From Streptomyces sp. WAC08241 (GTDB lineage: Bacteria; Actinomycetota; Actinomycetes; Streptomycetales; Streptomycetaceae), in the NCBI GenBank assembly GCA_007858575.1, contig CP042279.1:5334501-5398500 (forward strand): DNA of 64,000 nucleotides. The letters run 5' to 3'. Made by a program: the position numbers and the translations under genes. The notes below the pieces were generated by a model that did not search any database, was not told the origin of the DNA, and saw only the letters and a program-made list of their open reading frames with translations. This document shows positions 36,112 through 45,607 of this stretch, piece by piece (positions within the stretch are counted from its first letter, which is position 1; the number at the start of each line of letters is the position of its first letter).

Positions 36112-36751
36112 GTGAGCACCCGCCCCGGCAGCACCGAGACCGGCTCCGCCGCCGGTCCCTTCACCCTCGCCCAGCGCAAGCGTCAGCTCGTCGCGACCGA
36201 GCTCACCGAGGCGTCCCTCCAGTTGTTCGCCCTCAAGGGCTTCGACGCGGTCACGGTGGACGAGATCGCGTCTGCCTCCGGCGTCTCCAAGCGGACCTTC
36301 TTCCGGTACTTCGCGTCCAAGGAGGACGTGGTCGTCCAGTTCCTGGCGGGCATGGGCACCGACATCCGCGCGGCGCTCGCCGCCCGGCCTGCGGCCGAGC
36401 GCCCTCCGAGGCGCTGCTGCGGGCCGTCTCCGTACCCCTGACCACCTGTGGGGACCACGCCGAACGCGCGCTGCCGGTGGTCCGGCTGATCCTGCGGACG
36501 CCCGCGCTGCTCGCCCGCTTCCTGGAGCACCAGGCGCGGTGGCGCGAAGAGCTGACCGAGGAGCTGGCCGTACGCCTCGGGCGCGATCCCGGGACCGACC
36601 TCTATCCCCGGCTCGCCGCGGGCATGGCGCTGACCGCCTTCGACGCCGTGCTGCGCCGGTGGACCGAGGGCGGGGCGCCGAGGACCCGGACGCGCTGATC
36701 GAGCGGGCCTTCGCGGTGCTCGCCCCGTCGCTGGACTCCGCGACCGCGTGA
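36112..36751 (+). CDS. TetR family regulator
   Basis: About 213 residues, GTG start. HTH: RKRQLVATELTEASLQLFAL, KGFDAVTVDEIASASGVSKR, TFFRYFASKEDVVVQFLAGM. Helical C-domain: ALPVVRLILRTPALLARFLE, HQARWREELTEELAVRL. Breaks near 36405 and 36675. The 81-bp gap to the divergent SDR gene contains GTGTCACTCGGTGTCAAG and GGTGTCACTAG direct repeats around a GTGCAC core, a plausible operator. Confidence 0.87.
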
Positions 36752-36867
36752 GCCCGCAAGGCTCCGTGAAGCCTGCAAGGCCGTGGCACCCGTCAGGCCG
36801 TGGAACCCGTAAGCCCGTAGATACCCGTAAGGCCGCGAAAGCGCCCGTGGCACCCCGGAAAGGAGAA

Positions 36868-36901
36868 GTGGGCCGGTCCGCGTGGTGCGGAGCCGGCCCA
36901 C
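36868..36901 (-). terminator. Terminator hairpin
   Basis: GTGGGCCGGTCCGC / GCGGAGCCGGCCCAC arms with a short loop and one bulge, 19 bp beyond the stop of the minus-strand small membrane protein; could serve both strands. Confidence 0.65.
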
Positions 36902-36919
36902 CCCGGGCGTACGGGACGG

Positions 36920-37150
36920 TCAGCCGAGCGCCAGCCAGGCGACGGCCGCCAGGACGACGACGGCGGCGACCACGCCCACGATCAGGCCGACCCGGGGGCC
37001 CGACGAGGAGGAGGCGGCGACGGTCTGCGGCTGCTGCTGCGGGGCGCCCTCGTCGACGAAGGCGCGGAACATCTGGGTGCTGCCGGCGGGGTCGTAGGAG
37101 CCCTCGGGGCCCTGGCCCTGGCCGTACGGTGCTTGGGGGTTGTGTGCCAT
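36920..37150 (-). CDS. Small tail-anchored membrane protein
   Basis: 76 residues, intact: MAHNPQAPYGQGQGPEGSYD, PAGSTQMFRAFVDEGAPQQQ, then a C-terminal helix RVGLIVGVVAAVVVLAAVAW ending LALG. A proline/glutamine/glycine-rich cytoplasmic part plus a single C-terminal membrane span. No known function; conserved-looking in streptomycetes. No partner gene on the same strand. Confidence 0.75.
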   Translation of the reverse strand: MAHNPQAPYGQGQGPEGSYDPAGSTQMFRAFVDEGAPQQQPQTVAASSSSGPRVGLIVGVVAAVVVLAAVAWLALG

Positions 37151-37275
37151 GGGCCAGGACCCTAGCGAAGTCGGCCGGGCCGCCCAAGCCCGGCACCCCC
37201 GGCCCGGCGCGCGGGACCGCGTCCGGCGTCCCCGCCCCTCCCTTGCCGATTCTTTAGCGCTGTTTGACCGATTTA

Positions 37276-37320
37276 GTTTGCCTGAAGCAACCATCCATCT
37301 CTATGGTTGCCCTAAGCAAC
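37276..37320. promoter_or_regulatory. Paired MarR-type operator
   Basis: GTTTGCCTGAAGCAAC (37276-37291) and GGTTGCCCTAAGCAAC (37305-37320): two copies of a GTTGC-n-GCAAC pseudo-palindrome with 29-bp centre spacing, immediately before the MarR gene. Confidence 0.75.
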
Positions 37321-37327
37321 AAGATAT

Positions 37328-37795
37328 GTGGAGCACGCGGTGGAGTACGCGATGGACAGAGGCAATCGGTACGAGAACCTCGCCCGCCAGGTGAGCGCCA
37401 TCGGAGCGGTGAAGCGCGGACTCGCGCGGACCCTGCCCGCCGAGTGCCCCGGCGGATCCGCGATCGTCCTCGCACTGCTGAACCACCACGGGGACATGCG
37501 GATGGGCCGCGTGTCCGAGCTGATGGCCGTCGACATGTCGGTCAGCAGCCGTCACGTGGCCCACACGGTGGACCGCGGATGGGTCGAGCGCCTGCCCGAC
37601 CCCGCCGACCGGCGCTCCCGCATCCTCCACCTGACCCCTGCGGGCGAGTCCATGCTCGCCGTCCTCGACCGGCGGTTGACCGACATGCTCGCCCGCACCC
37701 TCGCGGAGTGGTCCGACGACGACGTCGAACTGCTCACCACCCTGCTCGCCCGCCTCCGCGATTCCTTCGGGGACTGCCGGGCCCACCACGCTTGA
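37328..37795 (+). CDS. MarR family regulator
   Basis: 155 residues, intact. The first GTG is at 37328; an ATG at 37352 (MDRGNRYENLARQVSAIGAV) is equally possible. Winged helix: IVLALLNHHGDMRMGRVSEL, MAVDMSVSSRHVAHTVDRGW, VERLPDPADRRSRILHLTPA. It probably represses the MFS pump gene that begins 15 bp downstream, through the paired operator upstream. Phenolic or drug ligands are usual for the family. Confidence 0.92.
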   Translation: MEHAVEYAMDRGNRYENLARQVSAIGAVKRGLARTLPAECPGGSAIVLALLNHHGDMRMGRVSELMAVDMSVSSRHVAHTVDRGWVERLPDPADRRSRILHLTPAGESMLAVLDRRLTDMLARTLAEWSDDDVELLTTLLARLRDSFGDCRAHHA

Positions 37796-37810
37796 GAACG
37801 AAGGAAGTCC

Positions 37811-39442
37811 ATGGCTAGCACCACACCAGAGACCGGTGTGCGCGGCGGGAGCGCAAAGGAGGGGGACTCGCCTCCGGCGGCGCCCCGATGACGCACAAGC
37901 AGATCATGGAGGCGCTCTCCGGGCTGCTGCTCGGCATGTTCGTCGCCATCCTGTCCTCGACGATCGTCTCCAACGCCCTGCCGCAGATCATCACCGACCT
38001 GGGCGGCGGCCAGTCCGCCTACACCTGGGTCGTGACCGCGGCCCTCCTGGCGATGACCGCGACCACCCCGCTCTGGGGCAAGCTCGCGGACCTCTTCTCC
38101 AAGAAGTTCCTCGTCCAGATAGCCCTCGTCATCTACGTCGCGGGCTCGGTCGTCGCCGGCCTCTCGCAGAGCACCGGCATGCTCATCGCCTGCCGCGTGG
38201 TCCAGGGCATCGGCGTCGGCGGTCTGACCGCCCTCTCGCAGATCATCCTGGCCGCCATGATCGCCTGCGCGAGCGCGGCCGGTACAGCGGTTACCTGGGC
38301 GCCACCTTCGCCGTCGCCACCGTCGGCGGCCCGCTGCTCGGCGGCGTCATCACCGACACCGACTGGCTCGGCTGGCGCTGGTGCTTCTACGTCGGCGTGC
38401 CCTTCGCGATCATCGCCCTGCTCGTCCTCCAGAAGACCCTGAAGCTCCCCGTCGTGAAGCGCGAGGTCAAGGTCGACTGGGCCGGCGCCTTCTTCATCAG
38501 CGCCGCCGTCTCCCTGCTCCTCATCTGGGTCACCTTCGCGGGCGACAAGTACGACTGGATGTCCTGGCAGACGGCCGTCATGGTCCTCGGTGCCGTCGCC
38601 CTCGGCGCGGTCTTCGTCCTGGTCGAGTCGAAGGCGAGCGAGCCGATCATCCCGCTCCGCCTCTTCCGCAACCGCACGATCACCCTGGCCTCGCTCGCCT
38701 CGCTCTTCGTGGGCGTCGCGATGTTCGCCGGCACGGTCTTCTTCAGCCAGTACTTCCAGTTGGCGCGCAACGAGTCGCCGACGATGTCCGGCGTCCTCAC
38801 CATCCCGATGATCGCGGGCCTGTTCGTCTCCTCCACCGTCTCCGGTCTGATCATCACCAAGACCGGCCGCTGGAAGGCGTGGCTGGTCAGCGGCGGCGCC
38901 CTGGCCGCCGGCGGTCTCGGTCTGCTCGGCACGATCCGTTACGACACGGAGTACTGGCACATCGCGCTCTTCATGGCGGTCCTCGGCCTCGGCCTCGGCA
39001 TGATGATGCAGAACCTGGTGCTCTGCACCCAGAACCAGGTGGCCCCCGCCGACCTCGGCGCCGCCTCCTCCGTCGTCACCTTCTTCCGCTCCCTGGGCGG
39101 TGCGATCGGCGTCTCGGCGCTCGGCGCGGTCATGGCCCACCGGGTCACGGACTACGTCAAGGAGGGCCTGGCGGAGCTCGGCCCGAAGGCCGCGGCCGCG
39201 ATGGGCAAGGGCGGCTCGGGCGGTGGCATCCCCGACATGGACAAGCTGCCGGCCCCGATCCGCACGGTCATGGAGGACGCGTACGGCCACGGCGTCGCGG
39301 ACGTCTTCCTCTACTCGGCGCCGTTCGCGCTGCTCGCCTCGTGGTGACGATCTTCATCAAGGAGGTCGCCCTCAAGAGCGGCACGGCGAAGGCGGACGAG
39401 AAGGCGCCCGCGGGCGAGAAGGTCACCGCGGACGCCTCGTAG
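37811..39442 (+). CDS. DHA2 family (14-TM) MFS drug exporter
   Basis: About 545 residues. MASTTPETGVRGGSAKEGDS, (break near 37870) MTHKQIMEALSGLLLGMFVA, ILSSTIVSNALPQIITDLGG, TPLWGKLADLFSKKFLVQIA, the antiporter motif region ACRVVQGIGVGGLTALSQII, (break near 38272) RGRYSGYLGATFAVATVGGP. Further helices follow to ALGAVMAHRVTDYVKEGLAE and, after a break near 39343, a short basic tail. EmrB/QacA type, proton-driven export. Operon with the MarR gene. Confidence 0.92.
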
Positions 39443-39464
39443 AAGGGCACCGGGAAGAAAAGCT

Positions 39465-39497
39465 CCCGGCCGCGCTTCGAGCGGAGGCGCGGCCGGG
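39465..39497. terminator. Bidirectional terminator
   Basis: CCCGGCCGCGC / GCGCGGCCGGG arms with an 11-base loop between the convergent MFS and TetR genes. Confidence 0.75.
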
Positions 39498-39546
39498 TCG
39501 AGTACGGAGCGGCGGGCAGGGGACGGCCCGCCGCTCCGTCATTCCT

Positions 39547-40313
39547 TCATTCCGTCTCCCGGGCCACCATCACCTCGATGCCGGCGACCAGGACGTCGAG
39601 GGCGTACGCGAAGTCCCGGTCCCAGATGTCGCTGACGCTGCCGTGCGAGGCCCGCTCGTCGAGCAGCTCCGTCATCGGTTCGAGCGCCTCCATGAACCGC
39701 GCGTCGTCGCGGAAGGCCTTGAGCGACTCCCCGTAGAAGTCGTCCTGCGACATGCGGGCCTCCGCCGCCCGCCGCTGGAACTGCGACTCGATCGTCCCGT
39801 AGCCGTACACGAACTGGAAGACCGCCGACATCGCACTCGGGTGGCGGTGCACCGGCAGTCCGGTGTCCCGGATCGCCTCGTGGATCCGGGCGCCGACGGC
39901 GACCGAGTTCGGCCCGATGTTCAGGTACGTGCCGGCGCAGGGCGACATCCAGGGGTGGCGGACCAGCATCCCCCGGTACTCCAGGGCCAGCGTCCGGAGC
40001 CGGTCGCGCCAGTCGCCGGTGGTGCCGACCGCGACGAGGTCGACCTCCGCGTAGACGGAGTCGACGGCGTACTCGATGATGTCGTCCTTGGTGTCCACGT
40101 ACCAGTAGAGCGACATGGCCGTGACGCCGAGCTCGGTCGCGAGCTTGCGCATCGAGAGGCCGTTCAGGCCCTCCTCGTCGAGCATCCGGATCGCGGCGGC
40201 CACGATCCGGTCCCGGTCGAGACCGGCCGGGCCGCTCCCGCGGCGGGGGCCCGGTTCTCCAGCCAGACGCTGGAACGCGCCGGGTCCTTGGCCCGGTCGG
40301 CTGCCTTGACCAT
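39547..40313 (-). CDS. TetR family regulator (TetR_C type)
   Basis: About 255 residues. MVKAADRAKDPARSSVWLEN, (break near 40245) LDRDRIVAAAIRMLDEEGLN, GLSMRKLATELGVTAMSLYW, YVDTKDDIIEYAVDSVYAEV. The long C-domain (LALEYRGMLVRHPWMSPCAG, FQFVYGYGTIESQFQRRAAE) is the tetracycline-repressor-type ligand domain. It lies 35 bp downstream of the DHA2 exporter on the same strand, so it is co-transcribed and probably controls the operon through the large palindrome upstream. Confidence 0.9.
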
Positions 40314-40348
40314 CGCGTTCCTCCGTCTGTCAGCGGTCCGTGACCATG

Positions 40349-41902
40349 CTAGGCAGCCGCCGCCGGATGCGGAGCCGCGGTCTTCTCCGCACCCTTCCCC
40401 GCGGCCTTCTCCGCCCGCTCGGCCCGCGCGAGCAGGACCGCGGCGAGCAGACCGCCCGCGAAGACGGCGACCGCGCCGACCAGTTGGCTGGTCTGGAGGC
40501 CGGAGGCGAAGGCGTCGGAGACCCGCGCCCGCTCGGCGTCGCTCCCGGCCGCCGCGAGGGCCGCGGGCAGCGAGGTCGCGGTGACGGTGACGAGGGCGGC
40601 GAAGCGCGCGTTCAGTACGGCTCCGAGGACGGCGACGCCCAGGCCGTTGCCGAACTCGGCGAGGGTGCCGTTGACGCCCGCGCCCACGCCAGCCTTCTCC
40701 GGCGGGATCGCGCTCATGATGGCGTTGGCCATGGCCGGGTTGGAGACCGCGAGGCCGACGCCCATCAGGACCAGGCCCAGGAGCATCCCCCAGTAGTTGC
40801 TGTTCGTCCCGCCGCCGATCAGGGCGATCGAGGCGAGACCGGCCGCGACGAGGGTCATGCCGACGGCCACGGTGGGCGCGGTGCCGAGCTTCACCACGAT
40901 CCGCGGGCCGACGCCGCTGAGGTTGAGCGCGACCACGGTCAGGGCGAGCGGCGCCATGCGCAGACCGGCCTCCAGCGGCTCGTAGCCGAGGACGAACTGC
41001 AGGTGCTGGGTGAGCAGGAAGAGCGAGCCGCCCAGGCCGAACATGACCAGGATCGCGCCCGCGACCGCGCCGACGAACTTCTGGTTGCGGAAGAAGTGCA
41101 TGTCGAGCATCGGGTACGGGACGCGCAGCTCCCACCGGGCGAAGGCGGCGAGGACGGCGACGCCGATGCCCGCCGGGACCAGCACCTCGGCGGAGGTCCA
41201 GCCGTGCTCGGGGCCGGTGATGATGGCGTACACGGCGGCGGTCATGCCGACGGTGGAGAGCAGCGCGCCGACCAGGTCGGGCCGCTCGCCCTGGGGGTTC
41301 TTGGACTCGGGGACCAGTTTGACGACGGCGATCAGGCCGACGAGCGCGACCGGGATGTTGATCAGGAAGATCATCCCCCACCAGAAGTGGTCGAGGAGGA
41401 CGCCGCCGATCAGCGGACCGGCGGCGAAGCCGAGCGAACTGACCGTGGCCCACAGCGCGATGGCCTTGACCCGCTCGGAGTCGTCGAAGATCTGCATGAC
41501 GACGGCGAGGGTGGTGGTCATGAGCAGCGCGCCGCCGATGCCCATGCCCGCGCGGGCGGCGATGAGCTGTGCGGTGGATCCGGCGAGCCCGGCGGCGAGC
41601 GAGCCGAGGCCGAAGAGCGCGAGTCCGGCGGCGAGGAGCTTCTTGCGGCCGTAGCGGTCGGCGGCGTTTCCGGAGGTCAGGAGCAGGCCGGACTGGACGA
41701 GCGAGTACGCGTTGATCATCCACTGGATGTCGGCGGTGGAGGCGTGGAGTTCCGAGGTCAGCGAGGGGATGGCGACGCCGAGCACGGTGTTGTCGAGCAG
41801 CACGGTGAGCTGGGCCAGGCAGATGACGCCGAGGATCAGCCAGCGTTGCGGGTGGCCGCCGGTGGCGGCGGACGGTTCGTTCGCGGCGGTCGTCGCCGTC
41901 AT
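40349..41902 (-). CDS. DHA2 family MFS drug exporter
   Basis: 517 residues, intact, 14 helices. MTATTAANEPSAATGGHPQR, WLILGVICLAQLTVLLDNTV, LGVAIPSLTSELHASTADIQ, motif A GNAADRYGRKKLLAAGLALF, motif C region ALWATVSSLGFAAGPLIGGV. The C-terminus is basic (ARAERAEKAAGKGAEKTA). Homologous to Streptomyces actinorhodin-type and EmrB exporters; substrate unknown. First gene of an operon with the TetR gene behind it; a 15-bp-arm palindrome precedes it by 10 bp. Confidence 0.94.
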   Translation of the reverse strand: MTATTAANEPSAATGGHPQRWLILGVICLAQLTVLLDNTVLGVAIPSLTSELHASTADIQWMINAYSLVQSGLLLTSGNAADRYGRKKLLAAGLALFGLGSLAAGLAGSTAQLIAARAGMGIGGALLMTTTLAVVMQIFDDSERVKAIALWATVSSLGFAAGPLIGGVLLDHFWWGMIFLINIPVALVGLIAVVKLVPESKNPQGERPDLVGALLSTVGMTAAVYAIITGPEHGWTSAEVLVPAGIGVAVLAAFARWELRVPYPMLDMHFFRNQKFVGAVAGAILVMFGLGGSLFLLTQHLQFVLGYEPLEAGLRMAPLALTVVALNLSGVGPRIVVKLGTAPTVAVGMTLVAAGLASIALIGGGTNSNYWGMLLGLVLMGVGLAVSNPAMANAIMSAIPPEKAGVGAGVNGTLAEFGNGLGVAVLGAVLNARFAALVTVTATSLPAALAAAGSDAERARVSDAFASGLQTSQLVGAVAVFAGGLLAAVLLARAERAEKAAGKGAEKTAAPHPAAAA

Positions 41903-41911
41903 GGTAGCACT

Positions 41912-41969
41912 CTTGTACGGTGTACGGGACTAGGTCTCGTACACCGTACAAGGGTTCTCTACACCGTAT
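41912..41969. promoter_or_regulatory. Large operator array for the MFS-TetR operon
   Basis: CTTGTACGGTGTACG (41912-41926) and its exact complement CGTACACCGTACAAG (41938-41952), 11-bp spacer. Each arm is itself a GTAC-n3-GTAC pseudo-palindrome. A third degenerate copy CTACACCGTATAG follows at 41958-41970. Confidence 0.8.
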
Positions 41970-41992
41970 AGGGATTATTTCCGGCCGCTGTT

Positions 41993-42052
41993 TTCGGTCA
42001 GGCCTTCTTGTTCTTCGGTCAGGCCTTCTTGTTCTTCGGTCAGGCCTTCTTG
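41993..42052. repeat. 21-bp tandem repeat at the 3' end of the GT39 gene
   Basis: Three units of TTCGGTCAGGCCTTCTTG(TTC) with period 21 (41995, 42016, 42037). The innermost unit encodes the last residues and stop of the glycosyltransferase; the other two lie past the stop. Looks like a slippage duplication of the gene end. Confidence 0.8.
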
Positions 42053-44280
42053 GTGAGGTCGTAGAAGGTGGCGCCGCCGATCGTGACCTTCTCGAAGGTC
42101 TTCGCGACCCAGGAGGAGATCTCGGAGTTGCCTCCCATGCCGCCGCCCATGCCGCCTCCCCTACCACCGGTGCGCCCGTCGCTCTCGCCCGTGTCCTCGC
42201 CGCCGCTTCCGATGAAGTAGTGGATCTTCCCTCGGCGACGTACTGCTTGAACTGCGCGAGCGTCGGGGACGGGTCGCTGCCGTTGAAGCCGCCGATCGCC
42301 ATGACCGGCTTCTCCGTGGCGAGCTGGTAGCTGGCCGCGTTCTGGGAGCCGATCGTGGCCGCGACCCAGGTGTAGGAGCCGGCGTCCTTCAGGAGCGCCG
42401 CCTCGGCCTCCGCACCGACGTTCGCGCCGTTGAGGAGACTGCCCATGCCGCCGCCACCGCCACCGCCGAAGCCGGGCGCTCGCCGCGCGAACCCTGGAAG
42501 CCGCCCTGGGGCATGCCTTGAGGCGGGGTGCCGCCGGGCATCTGGCCTTGGCTCTGGCCCTGGTTCTGGCCCCGGCTTTGGCCTTGGCCACCGGGGCCGC
42601 CGGGCATCTGGCCGTTCTGGCCTCCCTGGCCGTTCTGGCCTCCCTGGCCCCCGGGAACGCCATTCCGCCTCGGGCATCCGGCCGCCGAAGCCGCCCGGCA
42701 TGCGACCGCCGAAGCCGCCCGGGCCCCGGCCGCCCGCCGGGCCCGCCGTCACGATGGAACCCTGGTGGCCGGTGCCCACCGTCGCCAGGGTGTACGCGAA
42801 GGGCCCGCGAGGCCCGCCGCCAGGCCGAGGCCCGCCGCCGCGAGCCCGAGGCGCCGGTCGACCCGGCCCGCGACGAGGAGCCCGACGGTCGCGACGGCGC
42901 CCGTCACCAGGACCGCCCAGCGCAGCCACGGCAGCCAGTCCGGCGTACGGCCGAGCAGCGTCCAGGCCCACCAGGCCGACACCGCCGCCGTCACCGCGAG
43001 CGCCGCCGAGGCGGCGAACCGGGTGCGCTCCTCCCACAGCACGGAGGCGCCCATGCCGACGAGCGCCGCCACGTACGGGGCCAGGGCGATCGTGTAGTAC
43101 TCGTGGAAGATGCCGGCCATGAAGCTGAAGACCGCGAGGGTCATGAGCAGCGAGCCGCCCCACACCAGGAACGCCGAGCGCGCGGTGTCCGTCCGGGGCG
43201 CCCGCCGGGTGACGACGAGCCCCGCGACGAGCAGGATCAGCGCGGCCGGGAGCAGCCAGGAGATCTGACCGCCGACCGAGTCGTTGAACATCCGGCCGAT
43301 CCCGGTCTCGCCCCACCGGCCGCCGCCCATGCCCCCGCCGGGGCCTCCGCCGCCGCCCACGCTGCCGGTCTCGTCGCCGTTGATCCGGCCGAGGCCGTTG
43401 TAGCCGAAGGTCAGCTCCAGGAAGCTGTTGTTCTGCGAGCCTCCGACGTACGGGCGGGAGGACGCCGGCCACAGCTCGACCAGGGCCACCCACCAGCCCG
43501 CCGAGACCAGCATCGCGAGCCCGGCGAGGCCGAGGCGCCGATCCGGCGCCCGATCCCGCCCGGCGCGCACACCGCGTACACGAGGGCGAGCGGCGGCAGG
43601 ATCAGGAAGGCCTGGAGGGTCTTCGCGAGGAACGCGAACCCGAAGGCCACCCCCGCCCCCCCACCAGCCACCCCGCCGCGCCCGGCCGGTCCTCCAGGGC
43701 GCGCAGCACCCCGTACACGGCGACCGTCATGAGCAGGGCGAGCAGCGCGTCCGGGTTGTTGAAGCGGAACATCAGGGCGGCGACCGGCGTCAGCGCCAGG
43801 ACCACGCCCGCGATCAGGCTCGCGCCCGCGCCGAACCGGCGCCGGACGGCCGCGTACAGGACGCCGACCGTGGCCACGCCCATGAGCACCTCGGGCACGA
43901 GGATCTGCCAGGAGCCGAGGCCGAAGAGGCGCACGGAGAGCGCCATCGGCCAGAGCGCGGCCGGCGGCTTGTCGACGGTGATGGCGTTGGCCGCGTCGAG
44001 CGAGCCGAAGAAGAAGGCCTTCCAGCTCTCCCCGCCGGCCTGGACGGCCGCCGAGTAGAAGGAGTTGGCGTAGCCGGAGGCGCTCAGGTTCCACAGGTAG
44101 AGCACGCCGGTCACGACGAGCAGGCCGAGGAAGGCGGGACGGACCCAGGGGCGTCCTCGGCGCGACCGCGCCAGAGGCGGGCGAGGCGGGTGCTCCCGGC
44201 GATCCCGGCGTTACCGGTGCTCCCGGTGCTCCCGGTGCTCCCGGGCAAGGCGGCGGGGCCGCGGAGTTCAGGGTGGTCAT
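42040..44280 (-). CDS. Glycosyltransferase family 39 (ArnT/PMT-like) membrane protein
   Basis: About 745 residues. The proline/glycine-rich N-terminus is built from GAP/GSP repeats. Membrane part: LVVTGVLYLWNLSASGYANS, FYSAAVQAGGESWKAFFFGS (luminal acidic loop of GT-C enzymes, here LDAANAITVDKPPAALWPMA), then many helices. The C-half has an unusual glycine-rich stretch (SVGGGGGPGGGMGGGRWG), PVMAIGGFNGSDPSPTLAQF, and ends TFYDLTKKA. Such enzymes move a sugar from a polyprenyl phosphate to a cell-surface acceptor. About six breaks. ATGA overlap (44277-44280) couples it to the GT2-GtrA gene, which could make its lipid-linked donor. Confidence 0.85.
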
Positions 44281-45581
44281 CGTTCGTTCCTCGCGGTGAG
44301 TGCGTTCCTCGCGGTGGGTTCGTTCCTCGCGGCGGCCCGCTCCGGGAAGACCCAGAGCCGGAAGAGGAGGAAGCGCAGGACGGTCGCGGCGAGGTTGGCC
44401 ACGATCAGGACGGCCAGCTCGGTGGAGTGCGACGGGTCTCCGGTCGCCGCGCCGAGGGCGGCGAGCGACCCGCTCGTCAGGGCCAGGCCGATGGCGAAGA
44501 CCACGAGCCCCTGCGCCTGGTGGCGGACGGCCCGGTCCCGGCCCCGCACCCCGAAGGTGAGGCGCCGGTTGGCCGCCGTGTTGGCGACGGCCGAGACGAG
44601 GAGGGCCCCGGCGTTGGCGAACTGCGGGCCGAGGCCGAGCCGGAAGGCCGAGTACAGCGCCAGGTAGAAGAGCGTGGACAGGACCCCGACCACGCAGAAG
44701 CCGACCAGTTGGCGGGCGAGGCCGCCGGGCACACCGCTGAGCTCGCGGTCCCGGGGTCGTCCCCGAACGGCCGGGCGAGCCGGTCGAGCGGCAGCGAACC
44801 GGTCGCGAGGGCCCGCCCCACCCGCCAGACGCCCTTGAGGTCGTCCGTCGCCGTCTTCACGATGTGCACGGTCGAGTCGGGGTCGTCGACCCAGTCGACC
44901 GGCACCTCAGGATGCGCAGGCCGGCCCGCTCGGCGAGGACCAGCATCTCGGTGTCGAAGAACCAGCCGGTGTCCTCGACCATCGGGAGCAGCCGCTCGGC
45001 GACCTCGCGCCGTATGGCCTTGAACTCGCACTGCGCGTCCGAGAACCGGGCCGCGAGCGAGGAGCGCAGGATCAGGTTGTACGCGCGGGAGACGAACTCC
45101 CGCTTCGGGCCGCGCACCACCCGCGAGGAGCGGGAGAGCCGGGAGCCGATCGCCAGGTCCGAGTGGCCGGAGATGAGCGGCGCGACCAGCGGGAGCAGCG
45201 CGTTCAGGTCGGTGGACAGGTCGACGTCCATGTAGGCCAGGACGGGCGCGTCCGACGCCGACCACACTGTGCGCAGGGCCCGCCCGCGCCCCTTCTGTTC
45301 GAGGCGTACGGAGCGCACGCCGGACATCTCCTCGGCGAGGGCCGCGGCGACGGCGGGCGTCGTGTCGGTGGAGGCATTGTCGGCGACGGTGATGCGGAAG
45401 CCGTACGGGAAGGTCCGGGAGAGGTGCTCGTGGAGCCGGCGGACGCACGGCTCCAGGTCCTTCTCCTCGTTGTAGACGGGGATCACCACGTCCAGGACGG
45501 GCCGTCCGGCGACGTCCACGGGCAGGTGCTCCCGGGCGGAAGGGCCCCGGTCACGGGCCGCGCGATCGTTGGGGTTCGCAT
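44277..45581 (-). CDS. Bifunctional GT2 glycosyltransferase / GtrA family protein
   Basis: About 435 residues. Start MRTPTIARPVTGALPP (break near 45540) then the GT-A domain VAGRPVLDVVIPVYNEEKDL, ITVADNASTDTTPAVAAALA, APVLAYMDVDLSTDLNALLP (DxD-type metal site), DAQCEFKAIRREVAERLLPM and the WFFDTEMLVLAERAGL acceptor loop. After breaks near 44910 and 44740 a four-helix GtrA domain follows: ARQLVGFCVVGVLSTLFYLA, LVVFAIGLALTSGSLAALG, NLAATVLRFLLFRLWVFPER. The GT2 part would make a polyprenyl-phosphate sugar and the GtrA part would flip it. Confidence 0.88.
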
Positions 45582-45607
45582 GCCACAGACCCTCGCCGGG
45601 GCGGCTG

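Noticed and set aside
40164..43493. Minus-strand open frame of over 1100 codons
   Set aside because: It is an alternative frame across the MFS exporter, its operator region and the GT39 gene. Its translation is Arg/Pro/Gly-rich with no domain, while the other frames hold intact transporter sequence.
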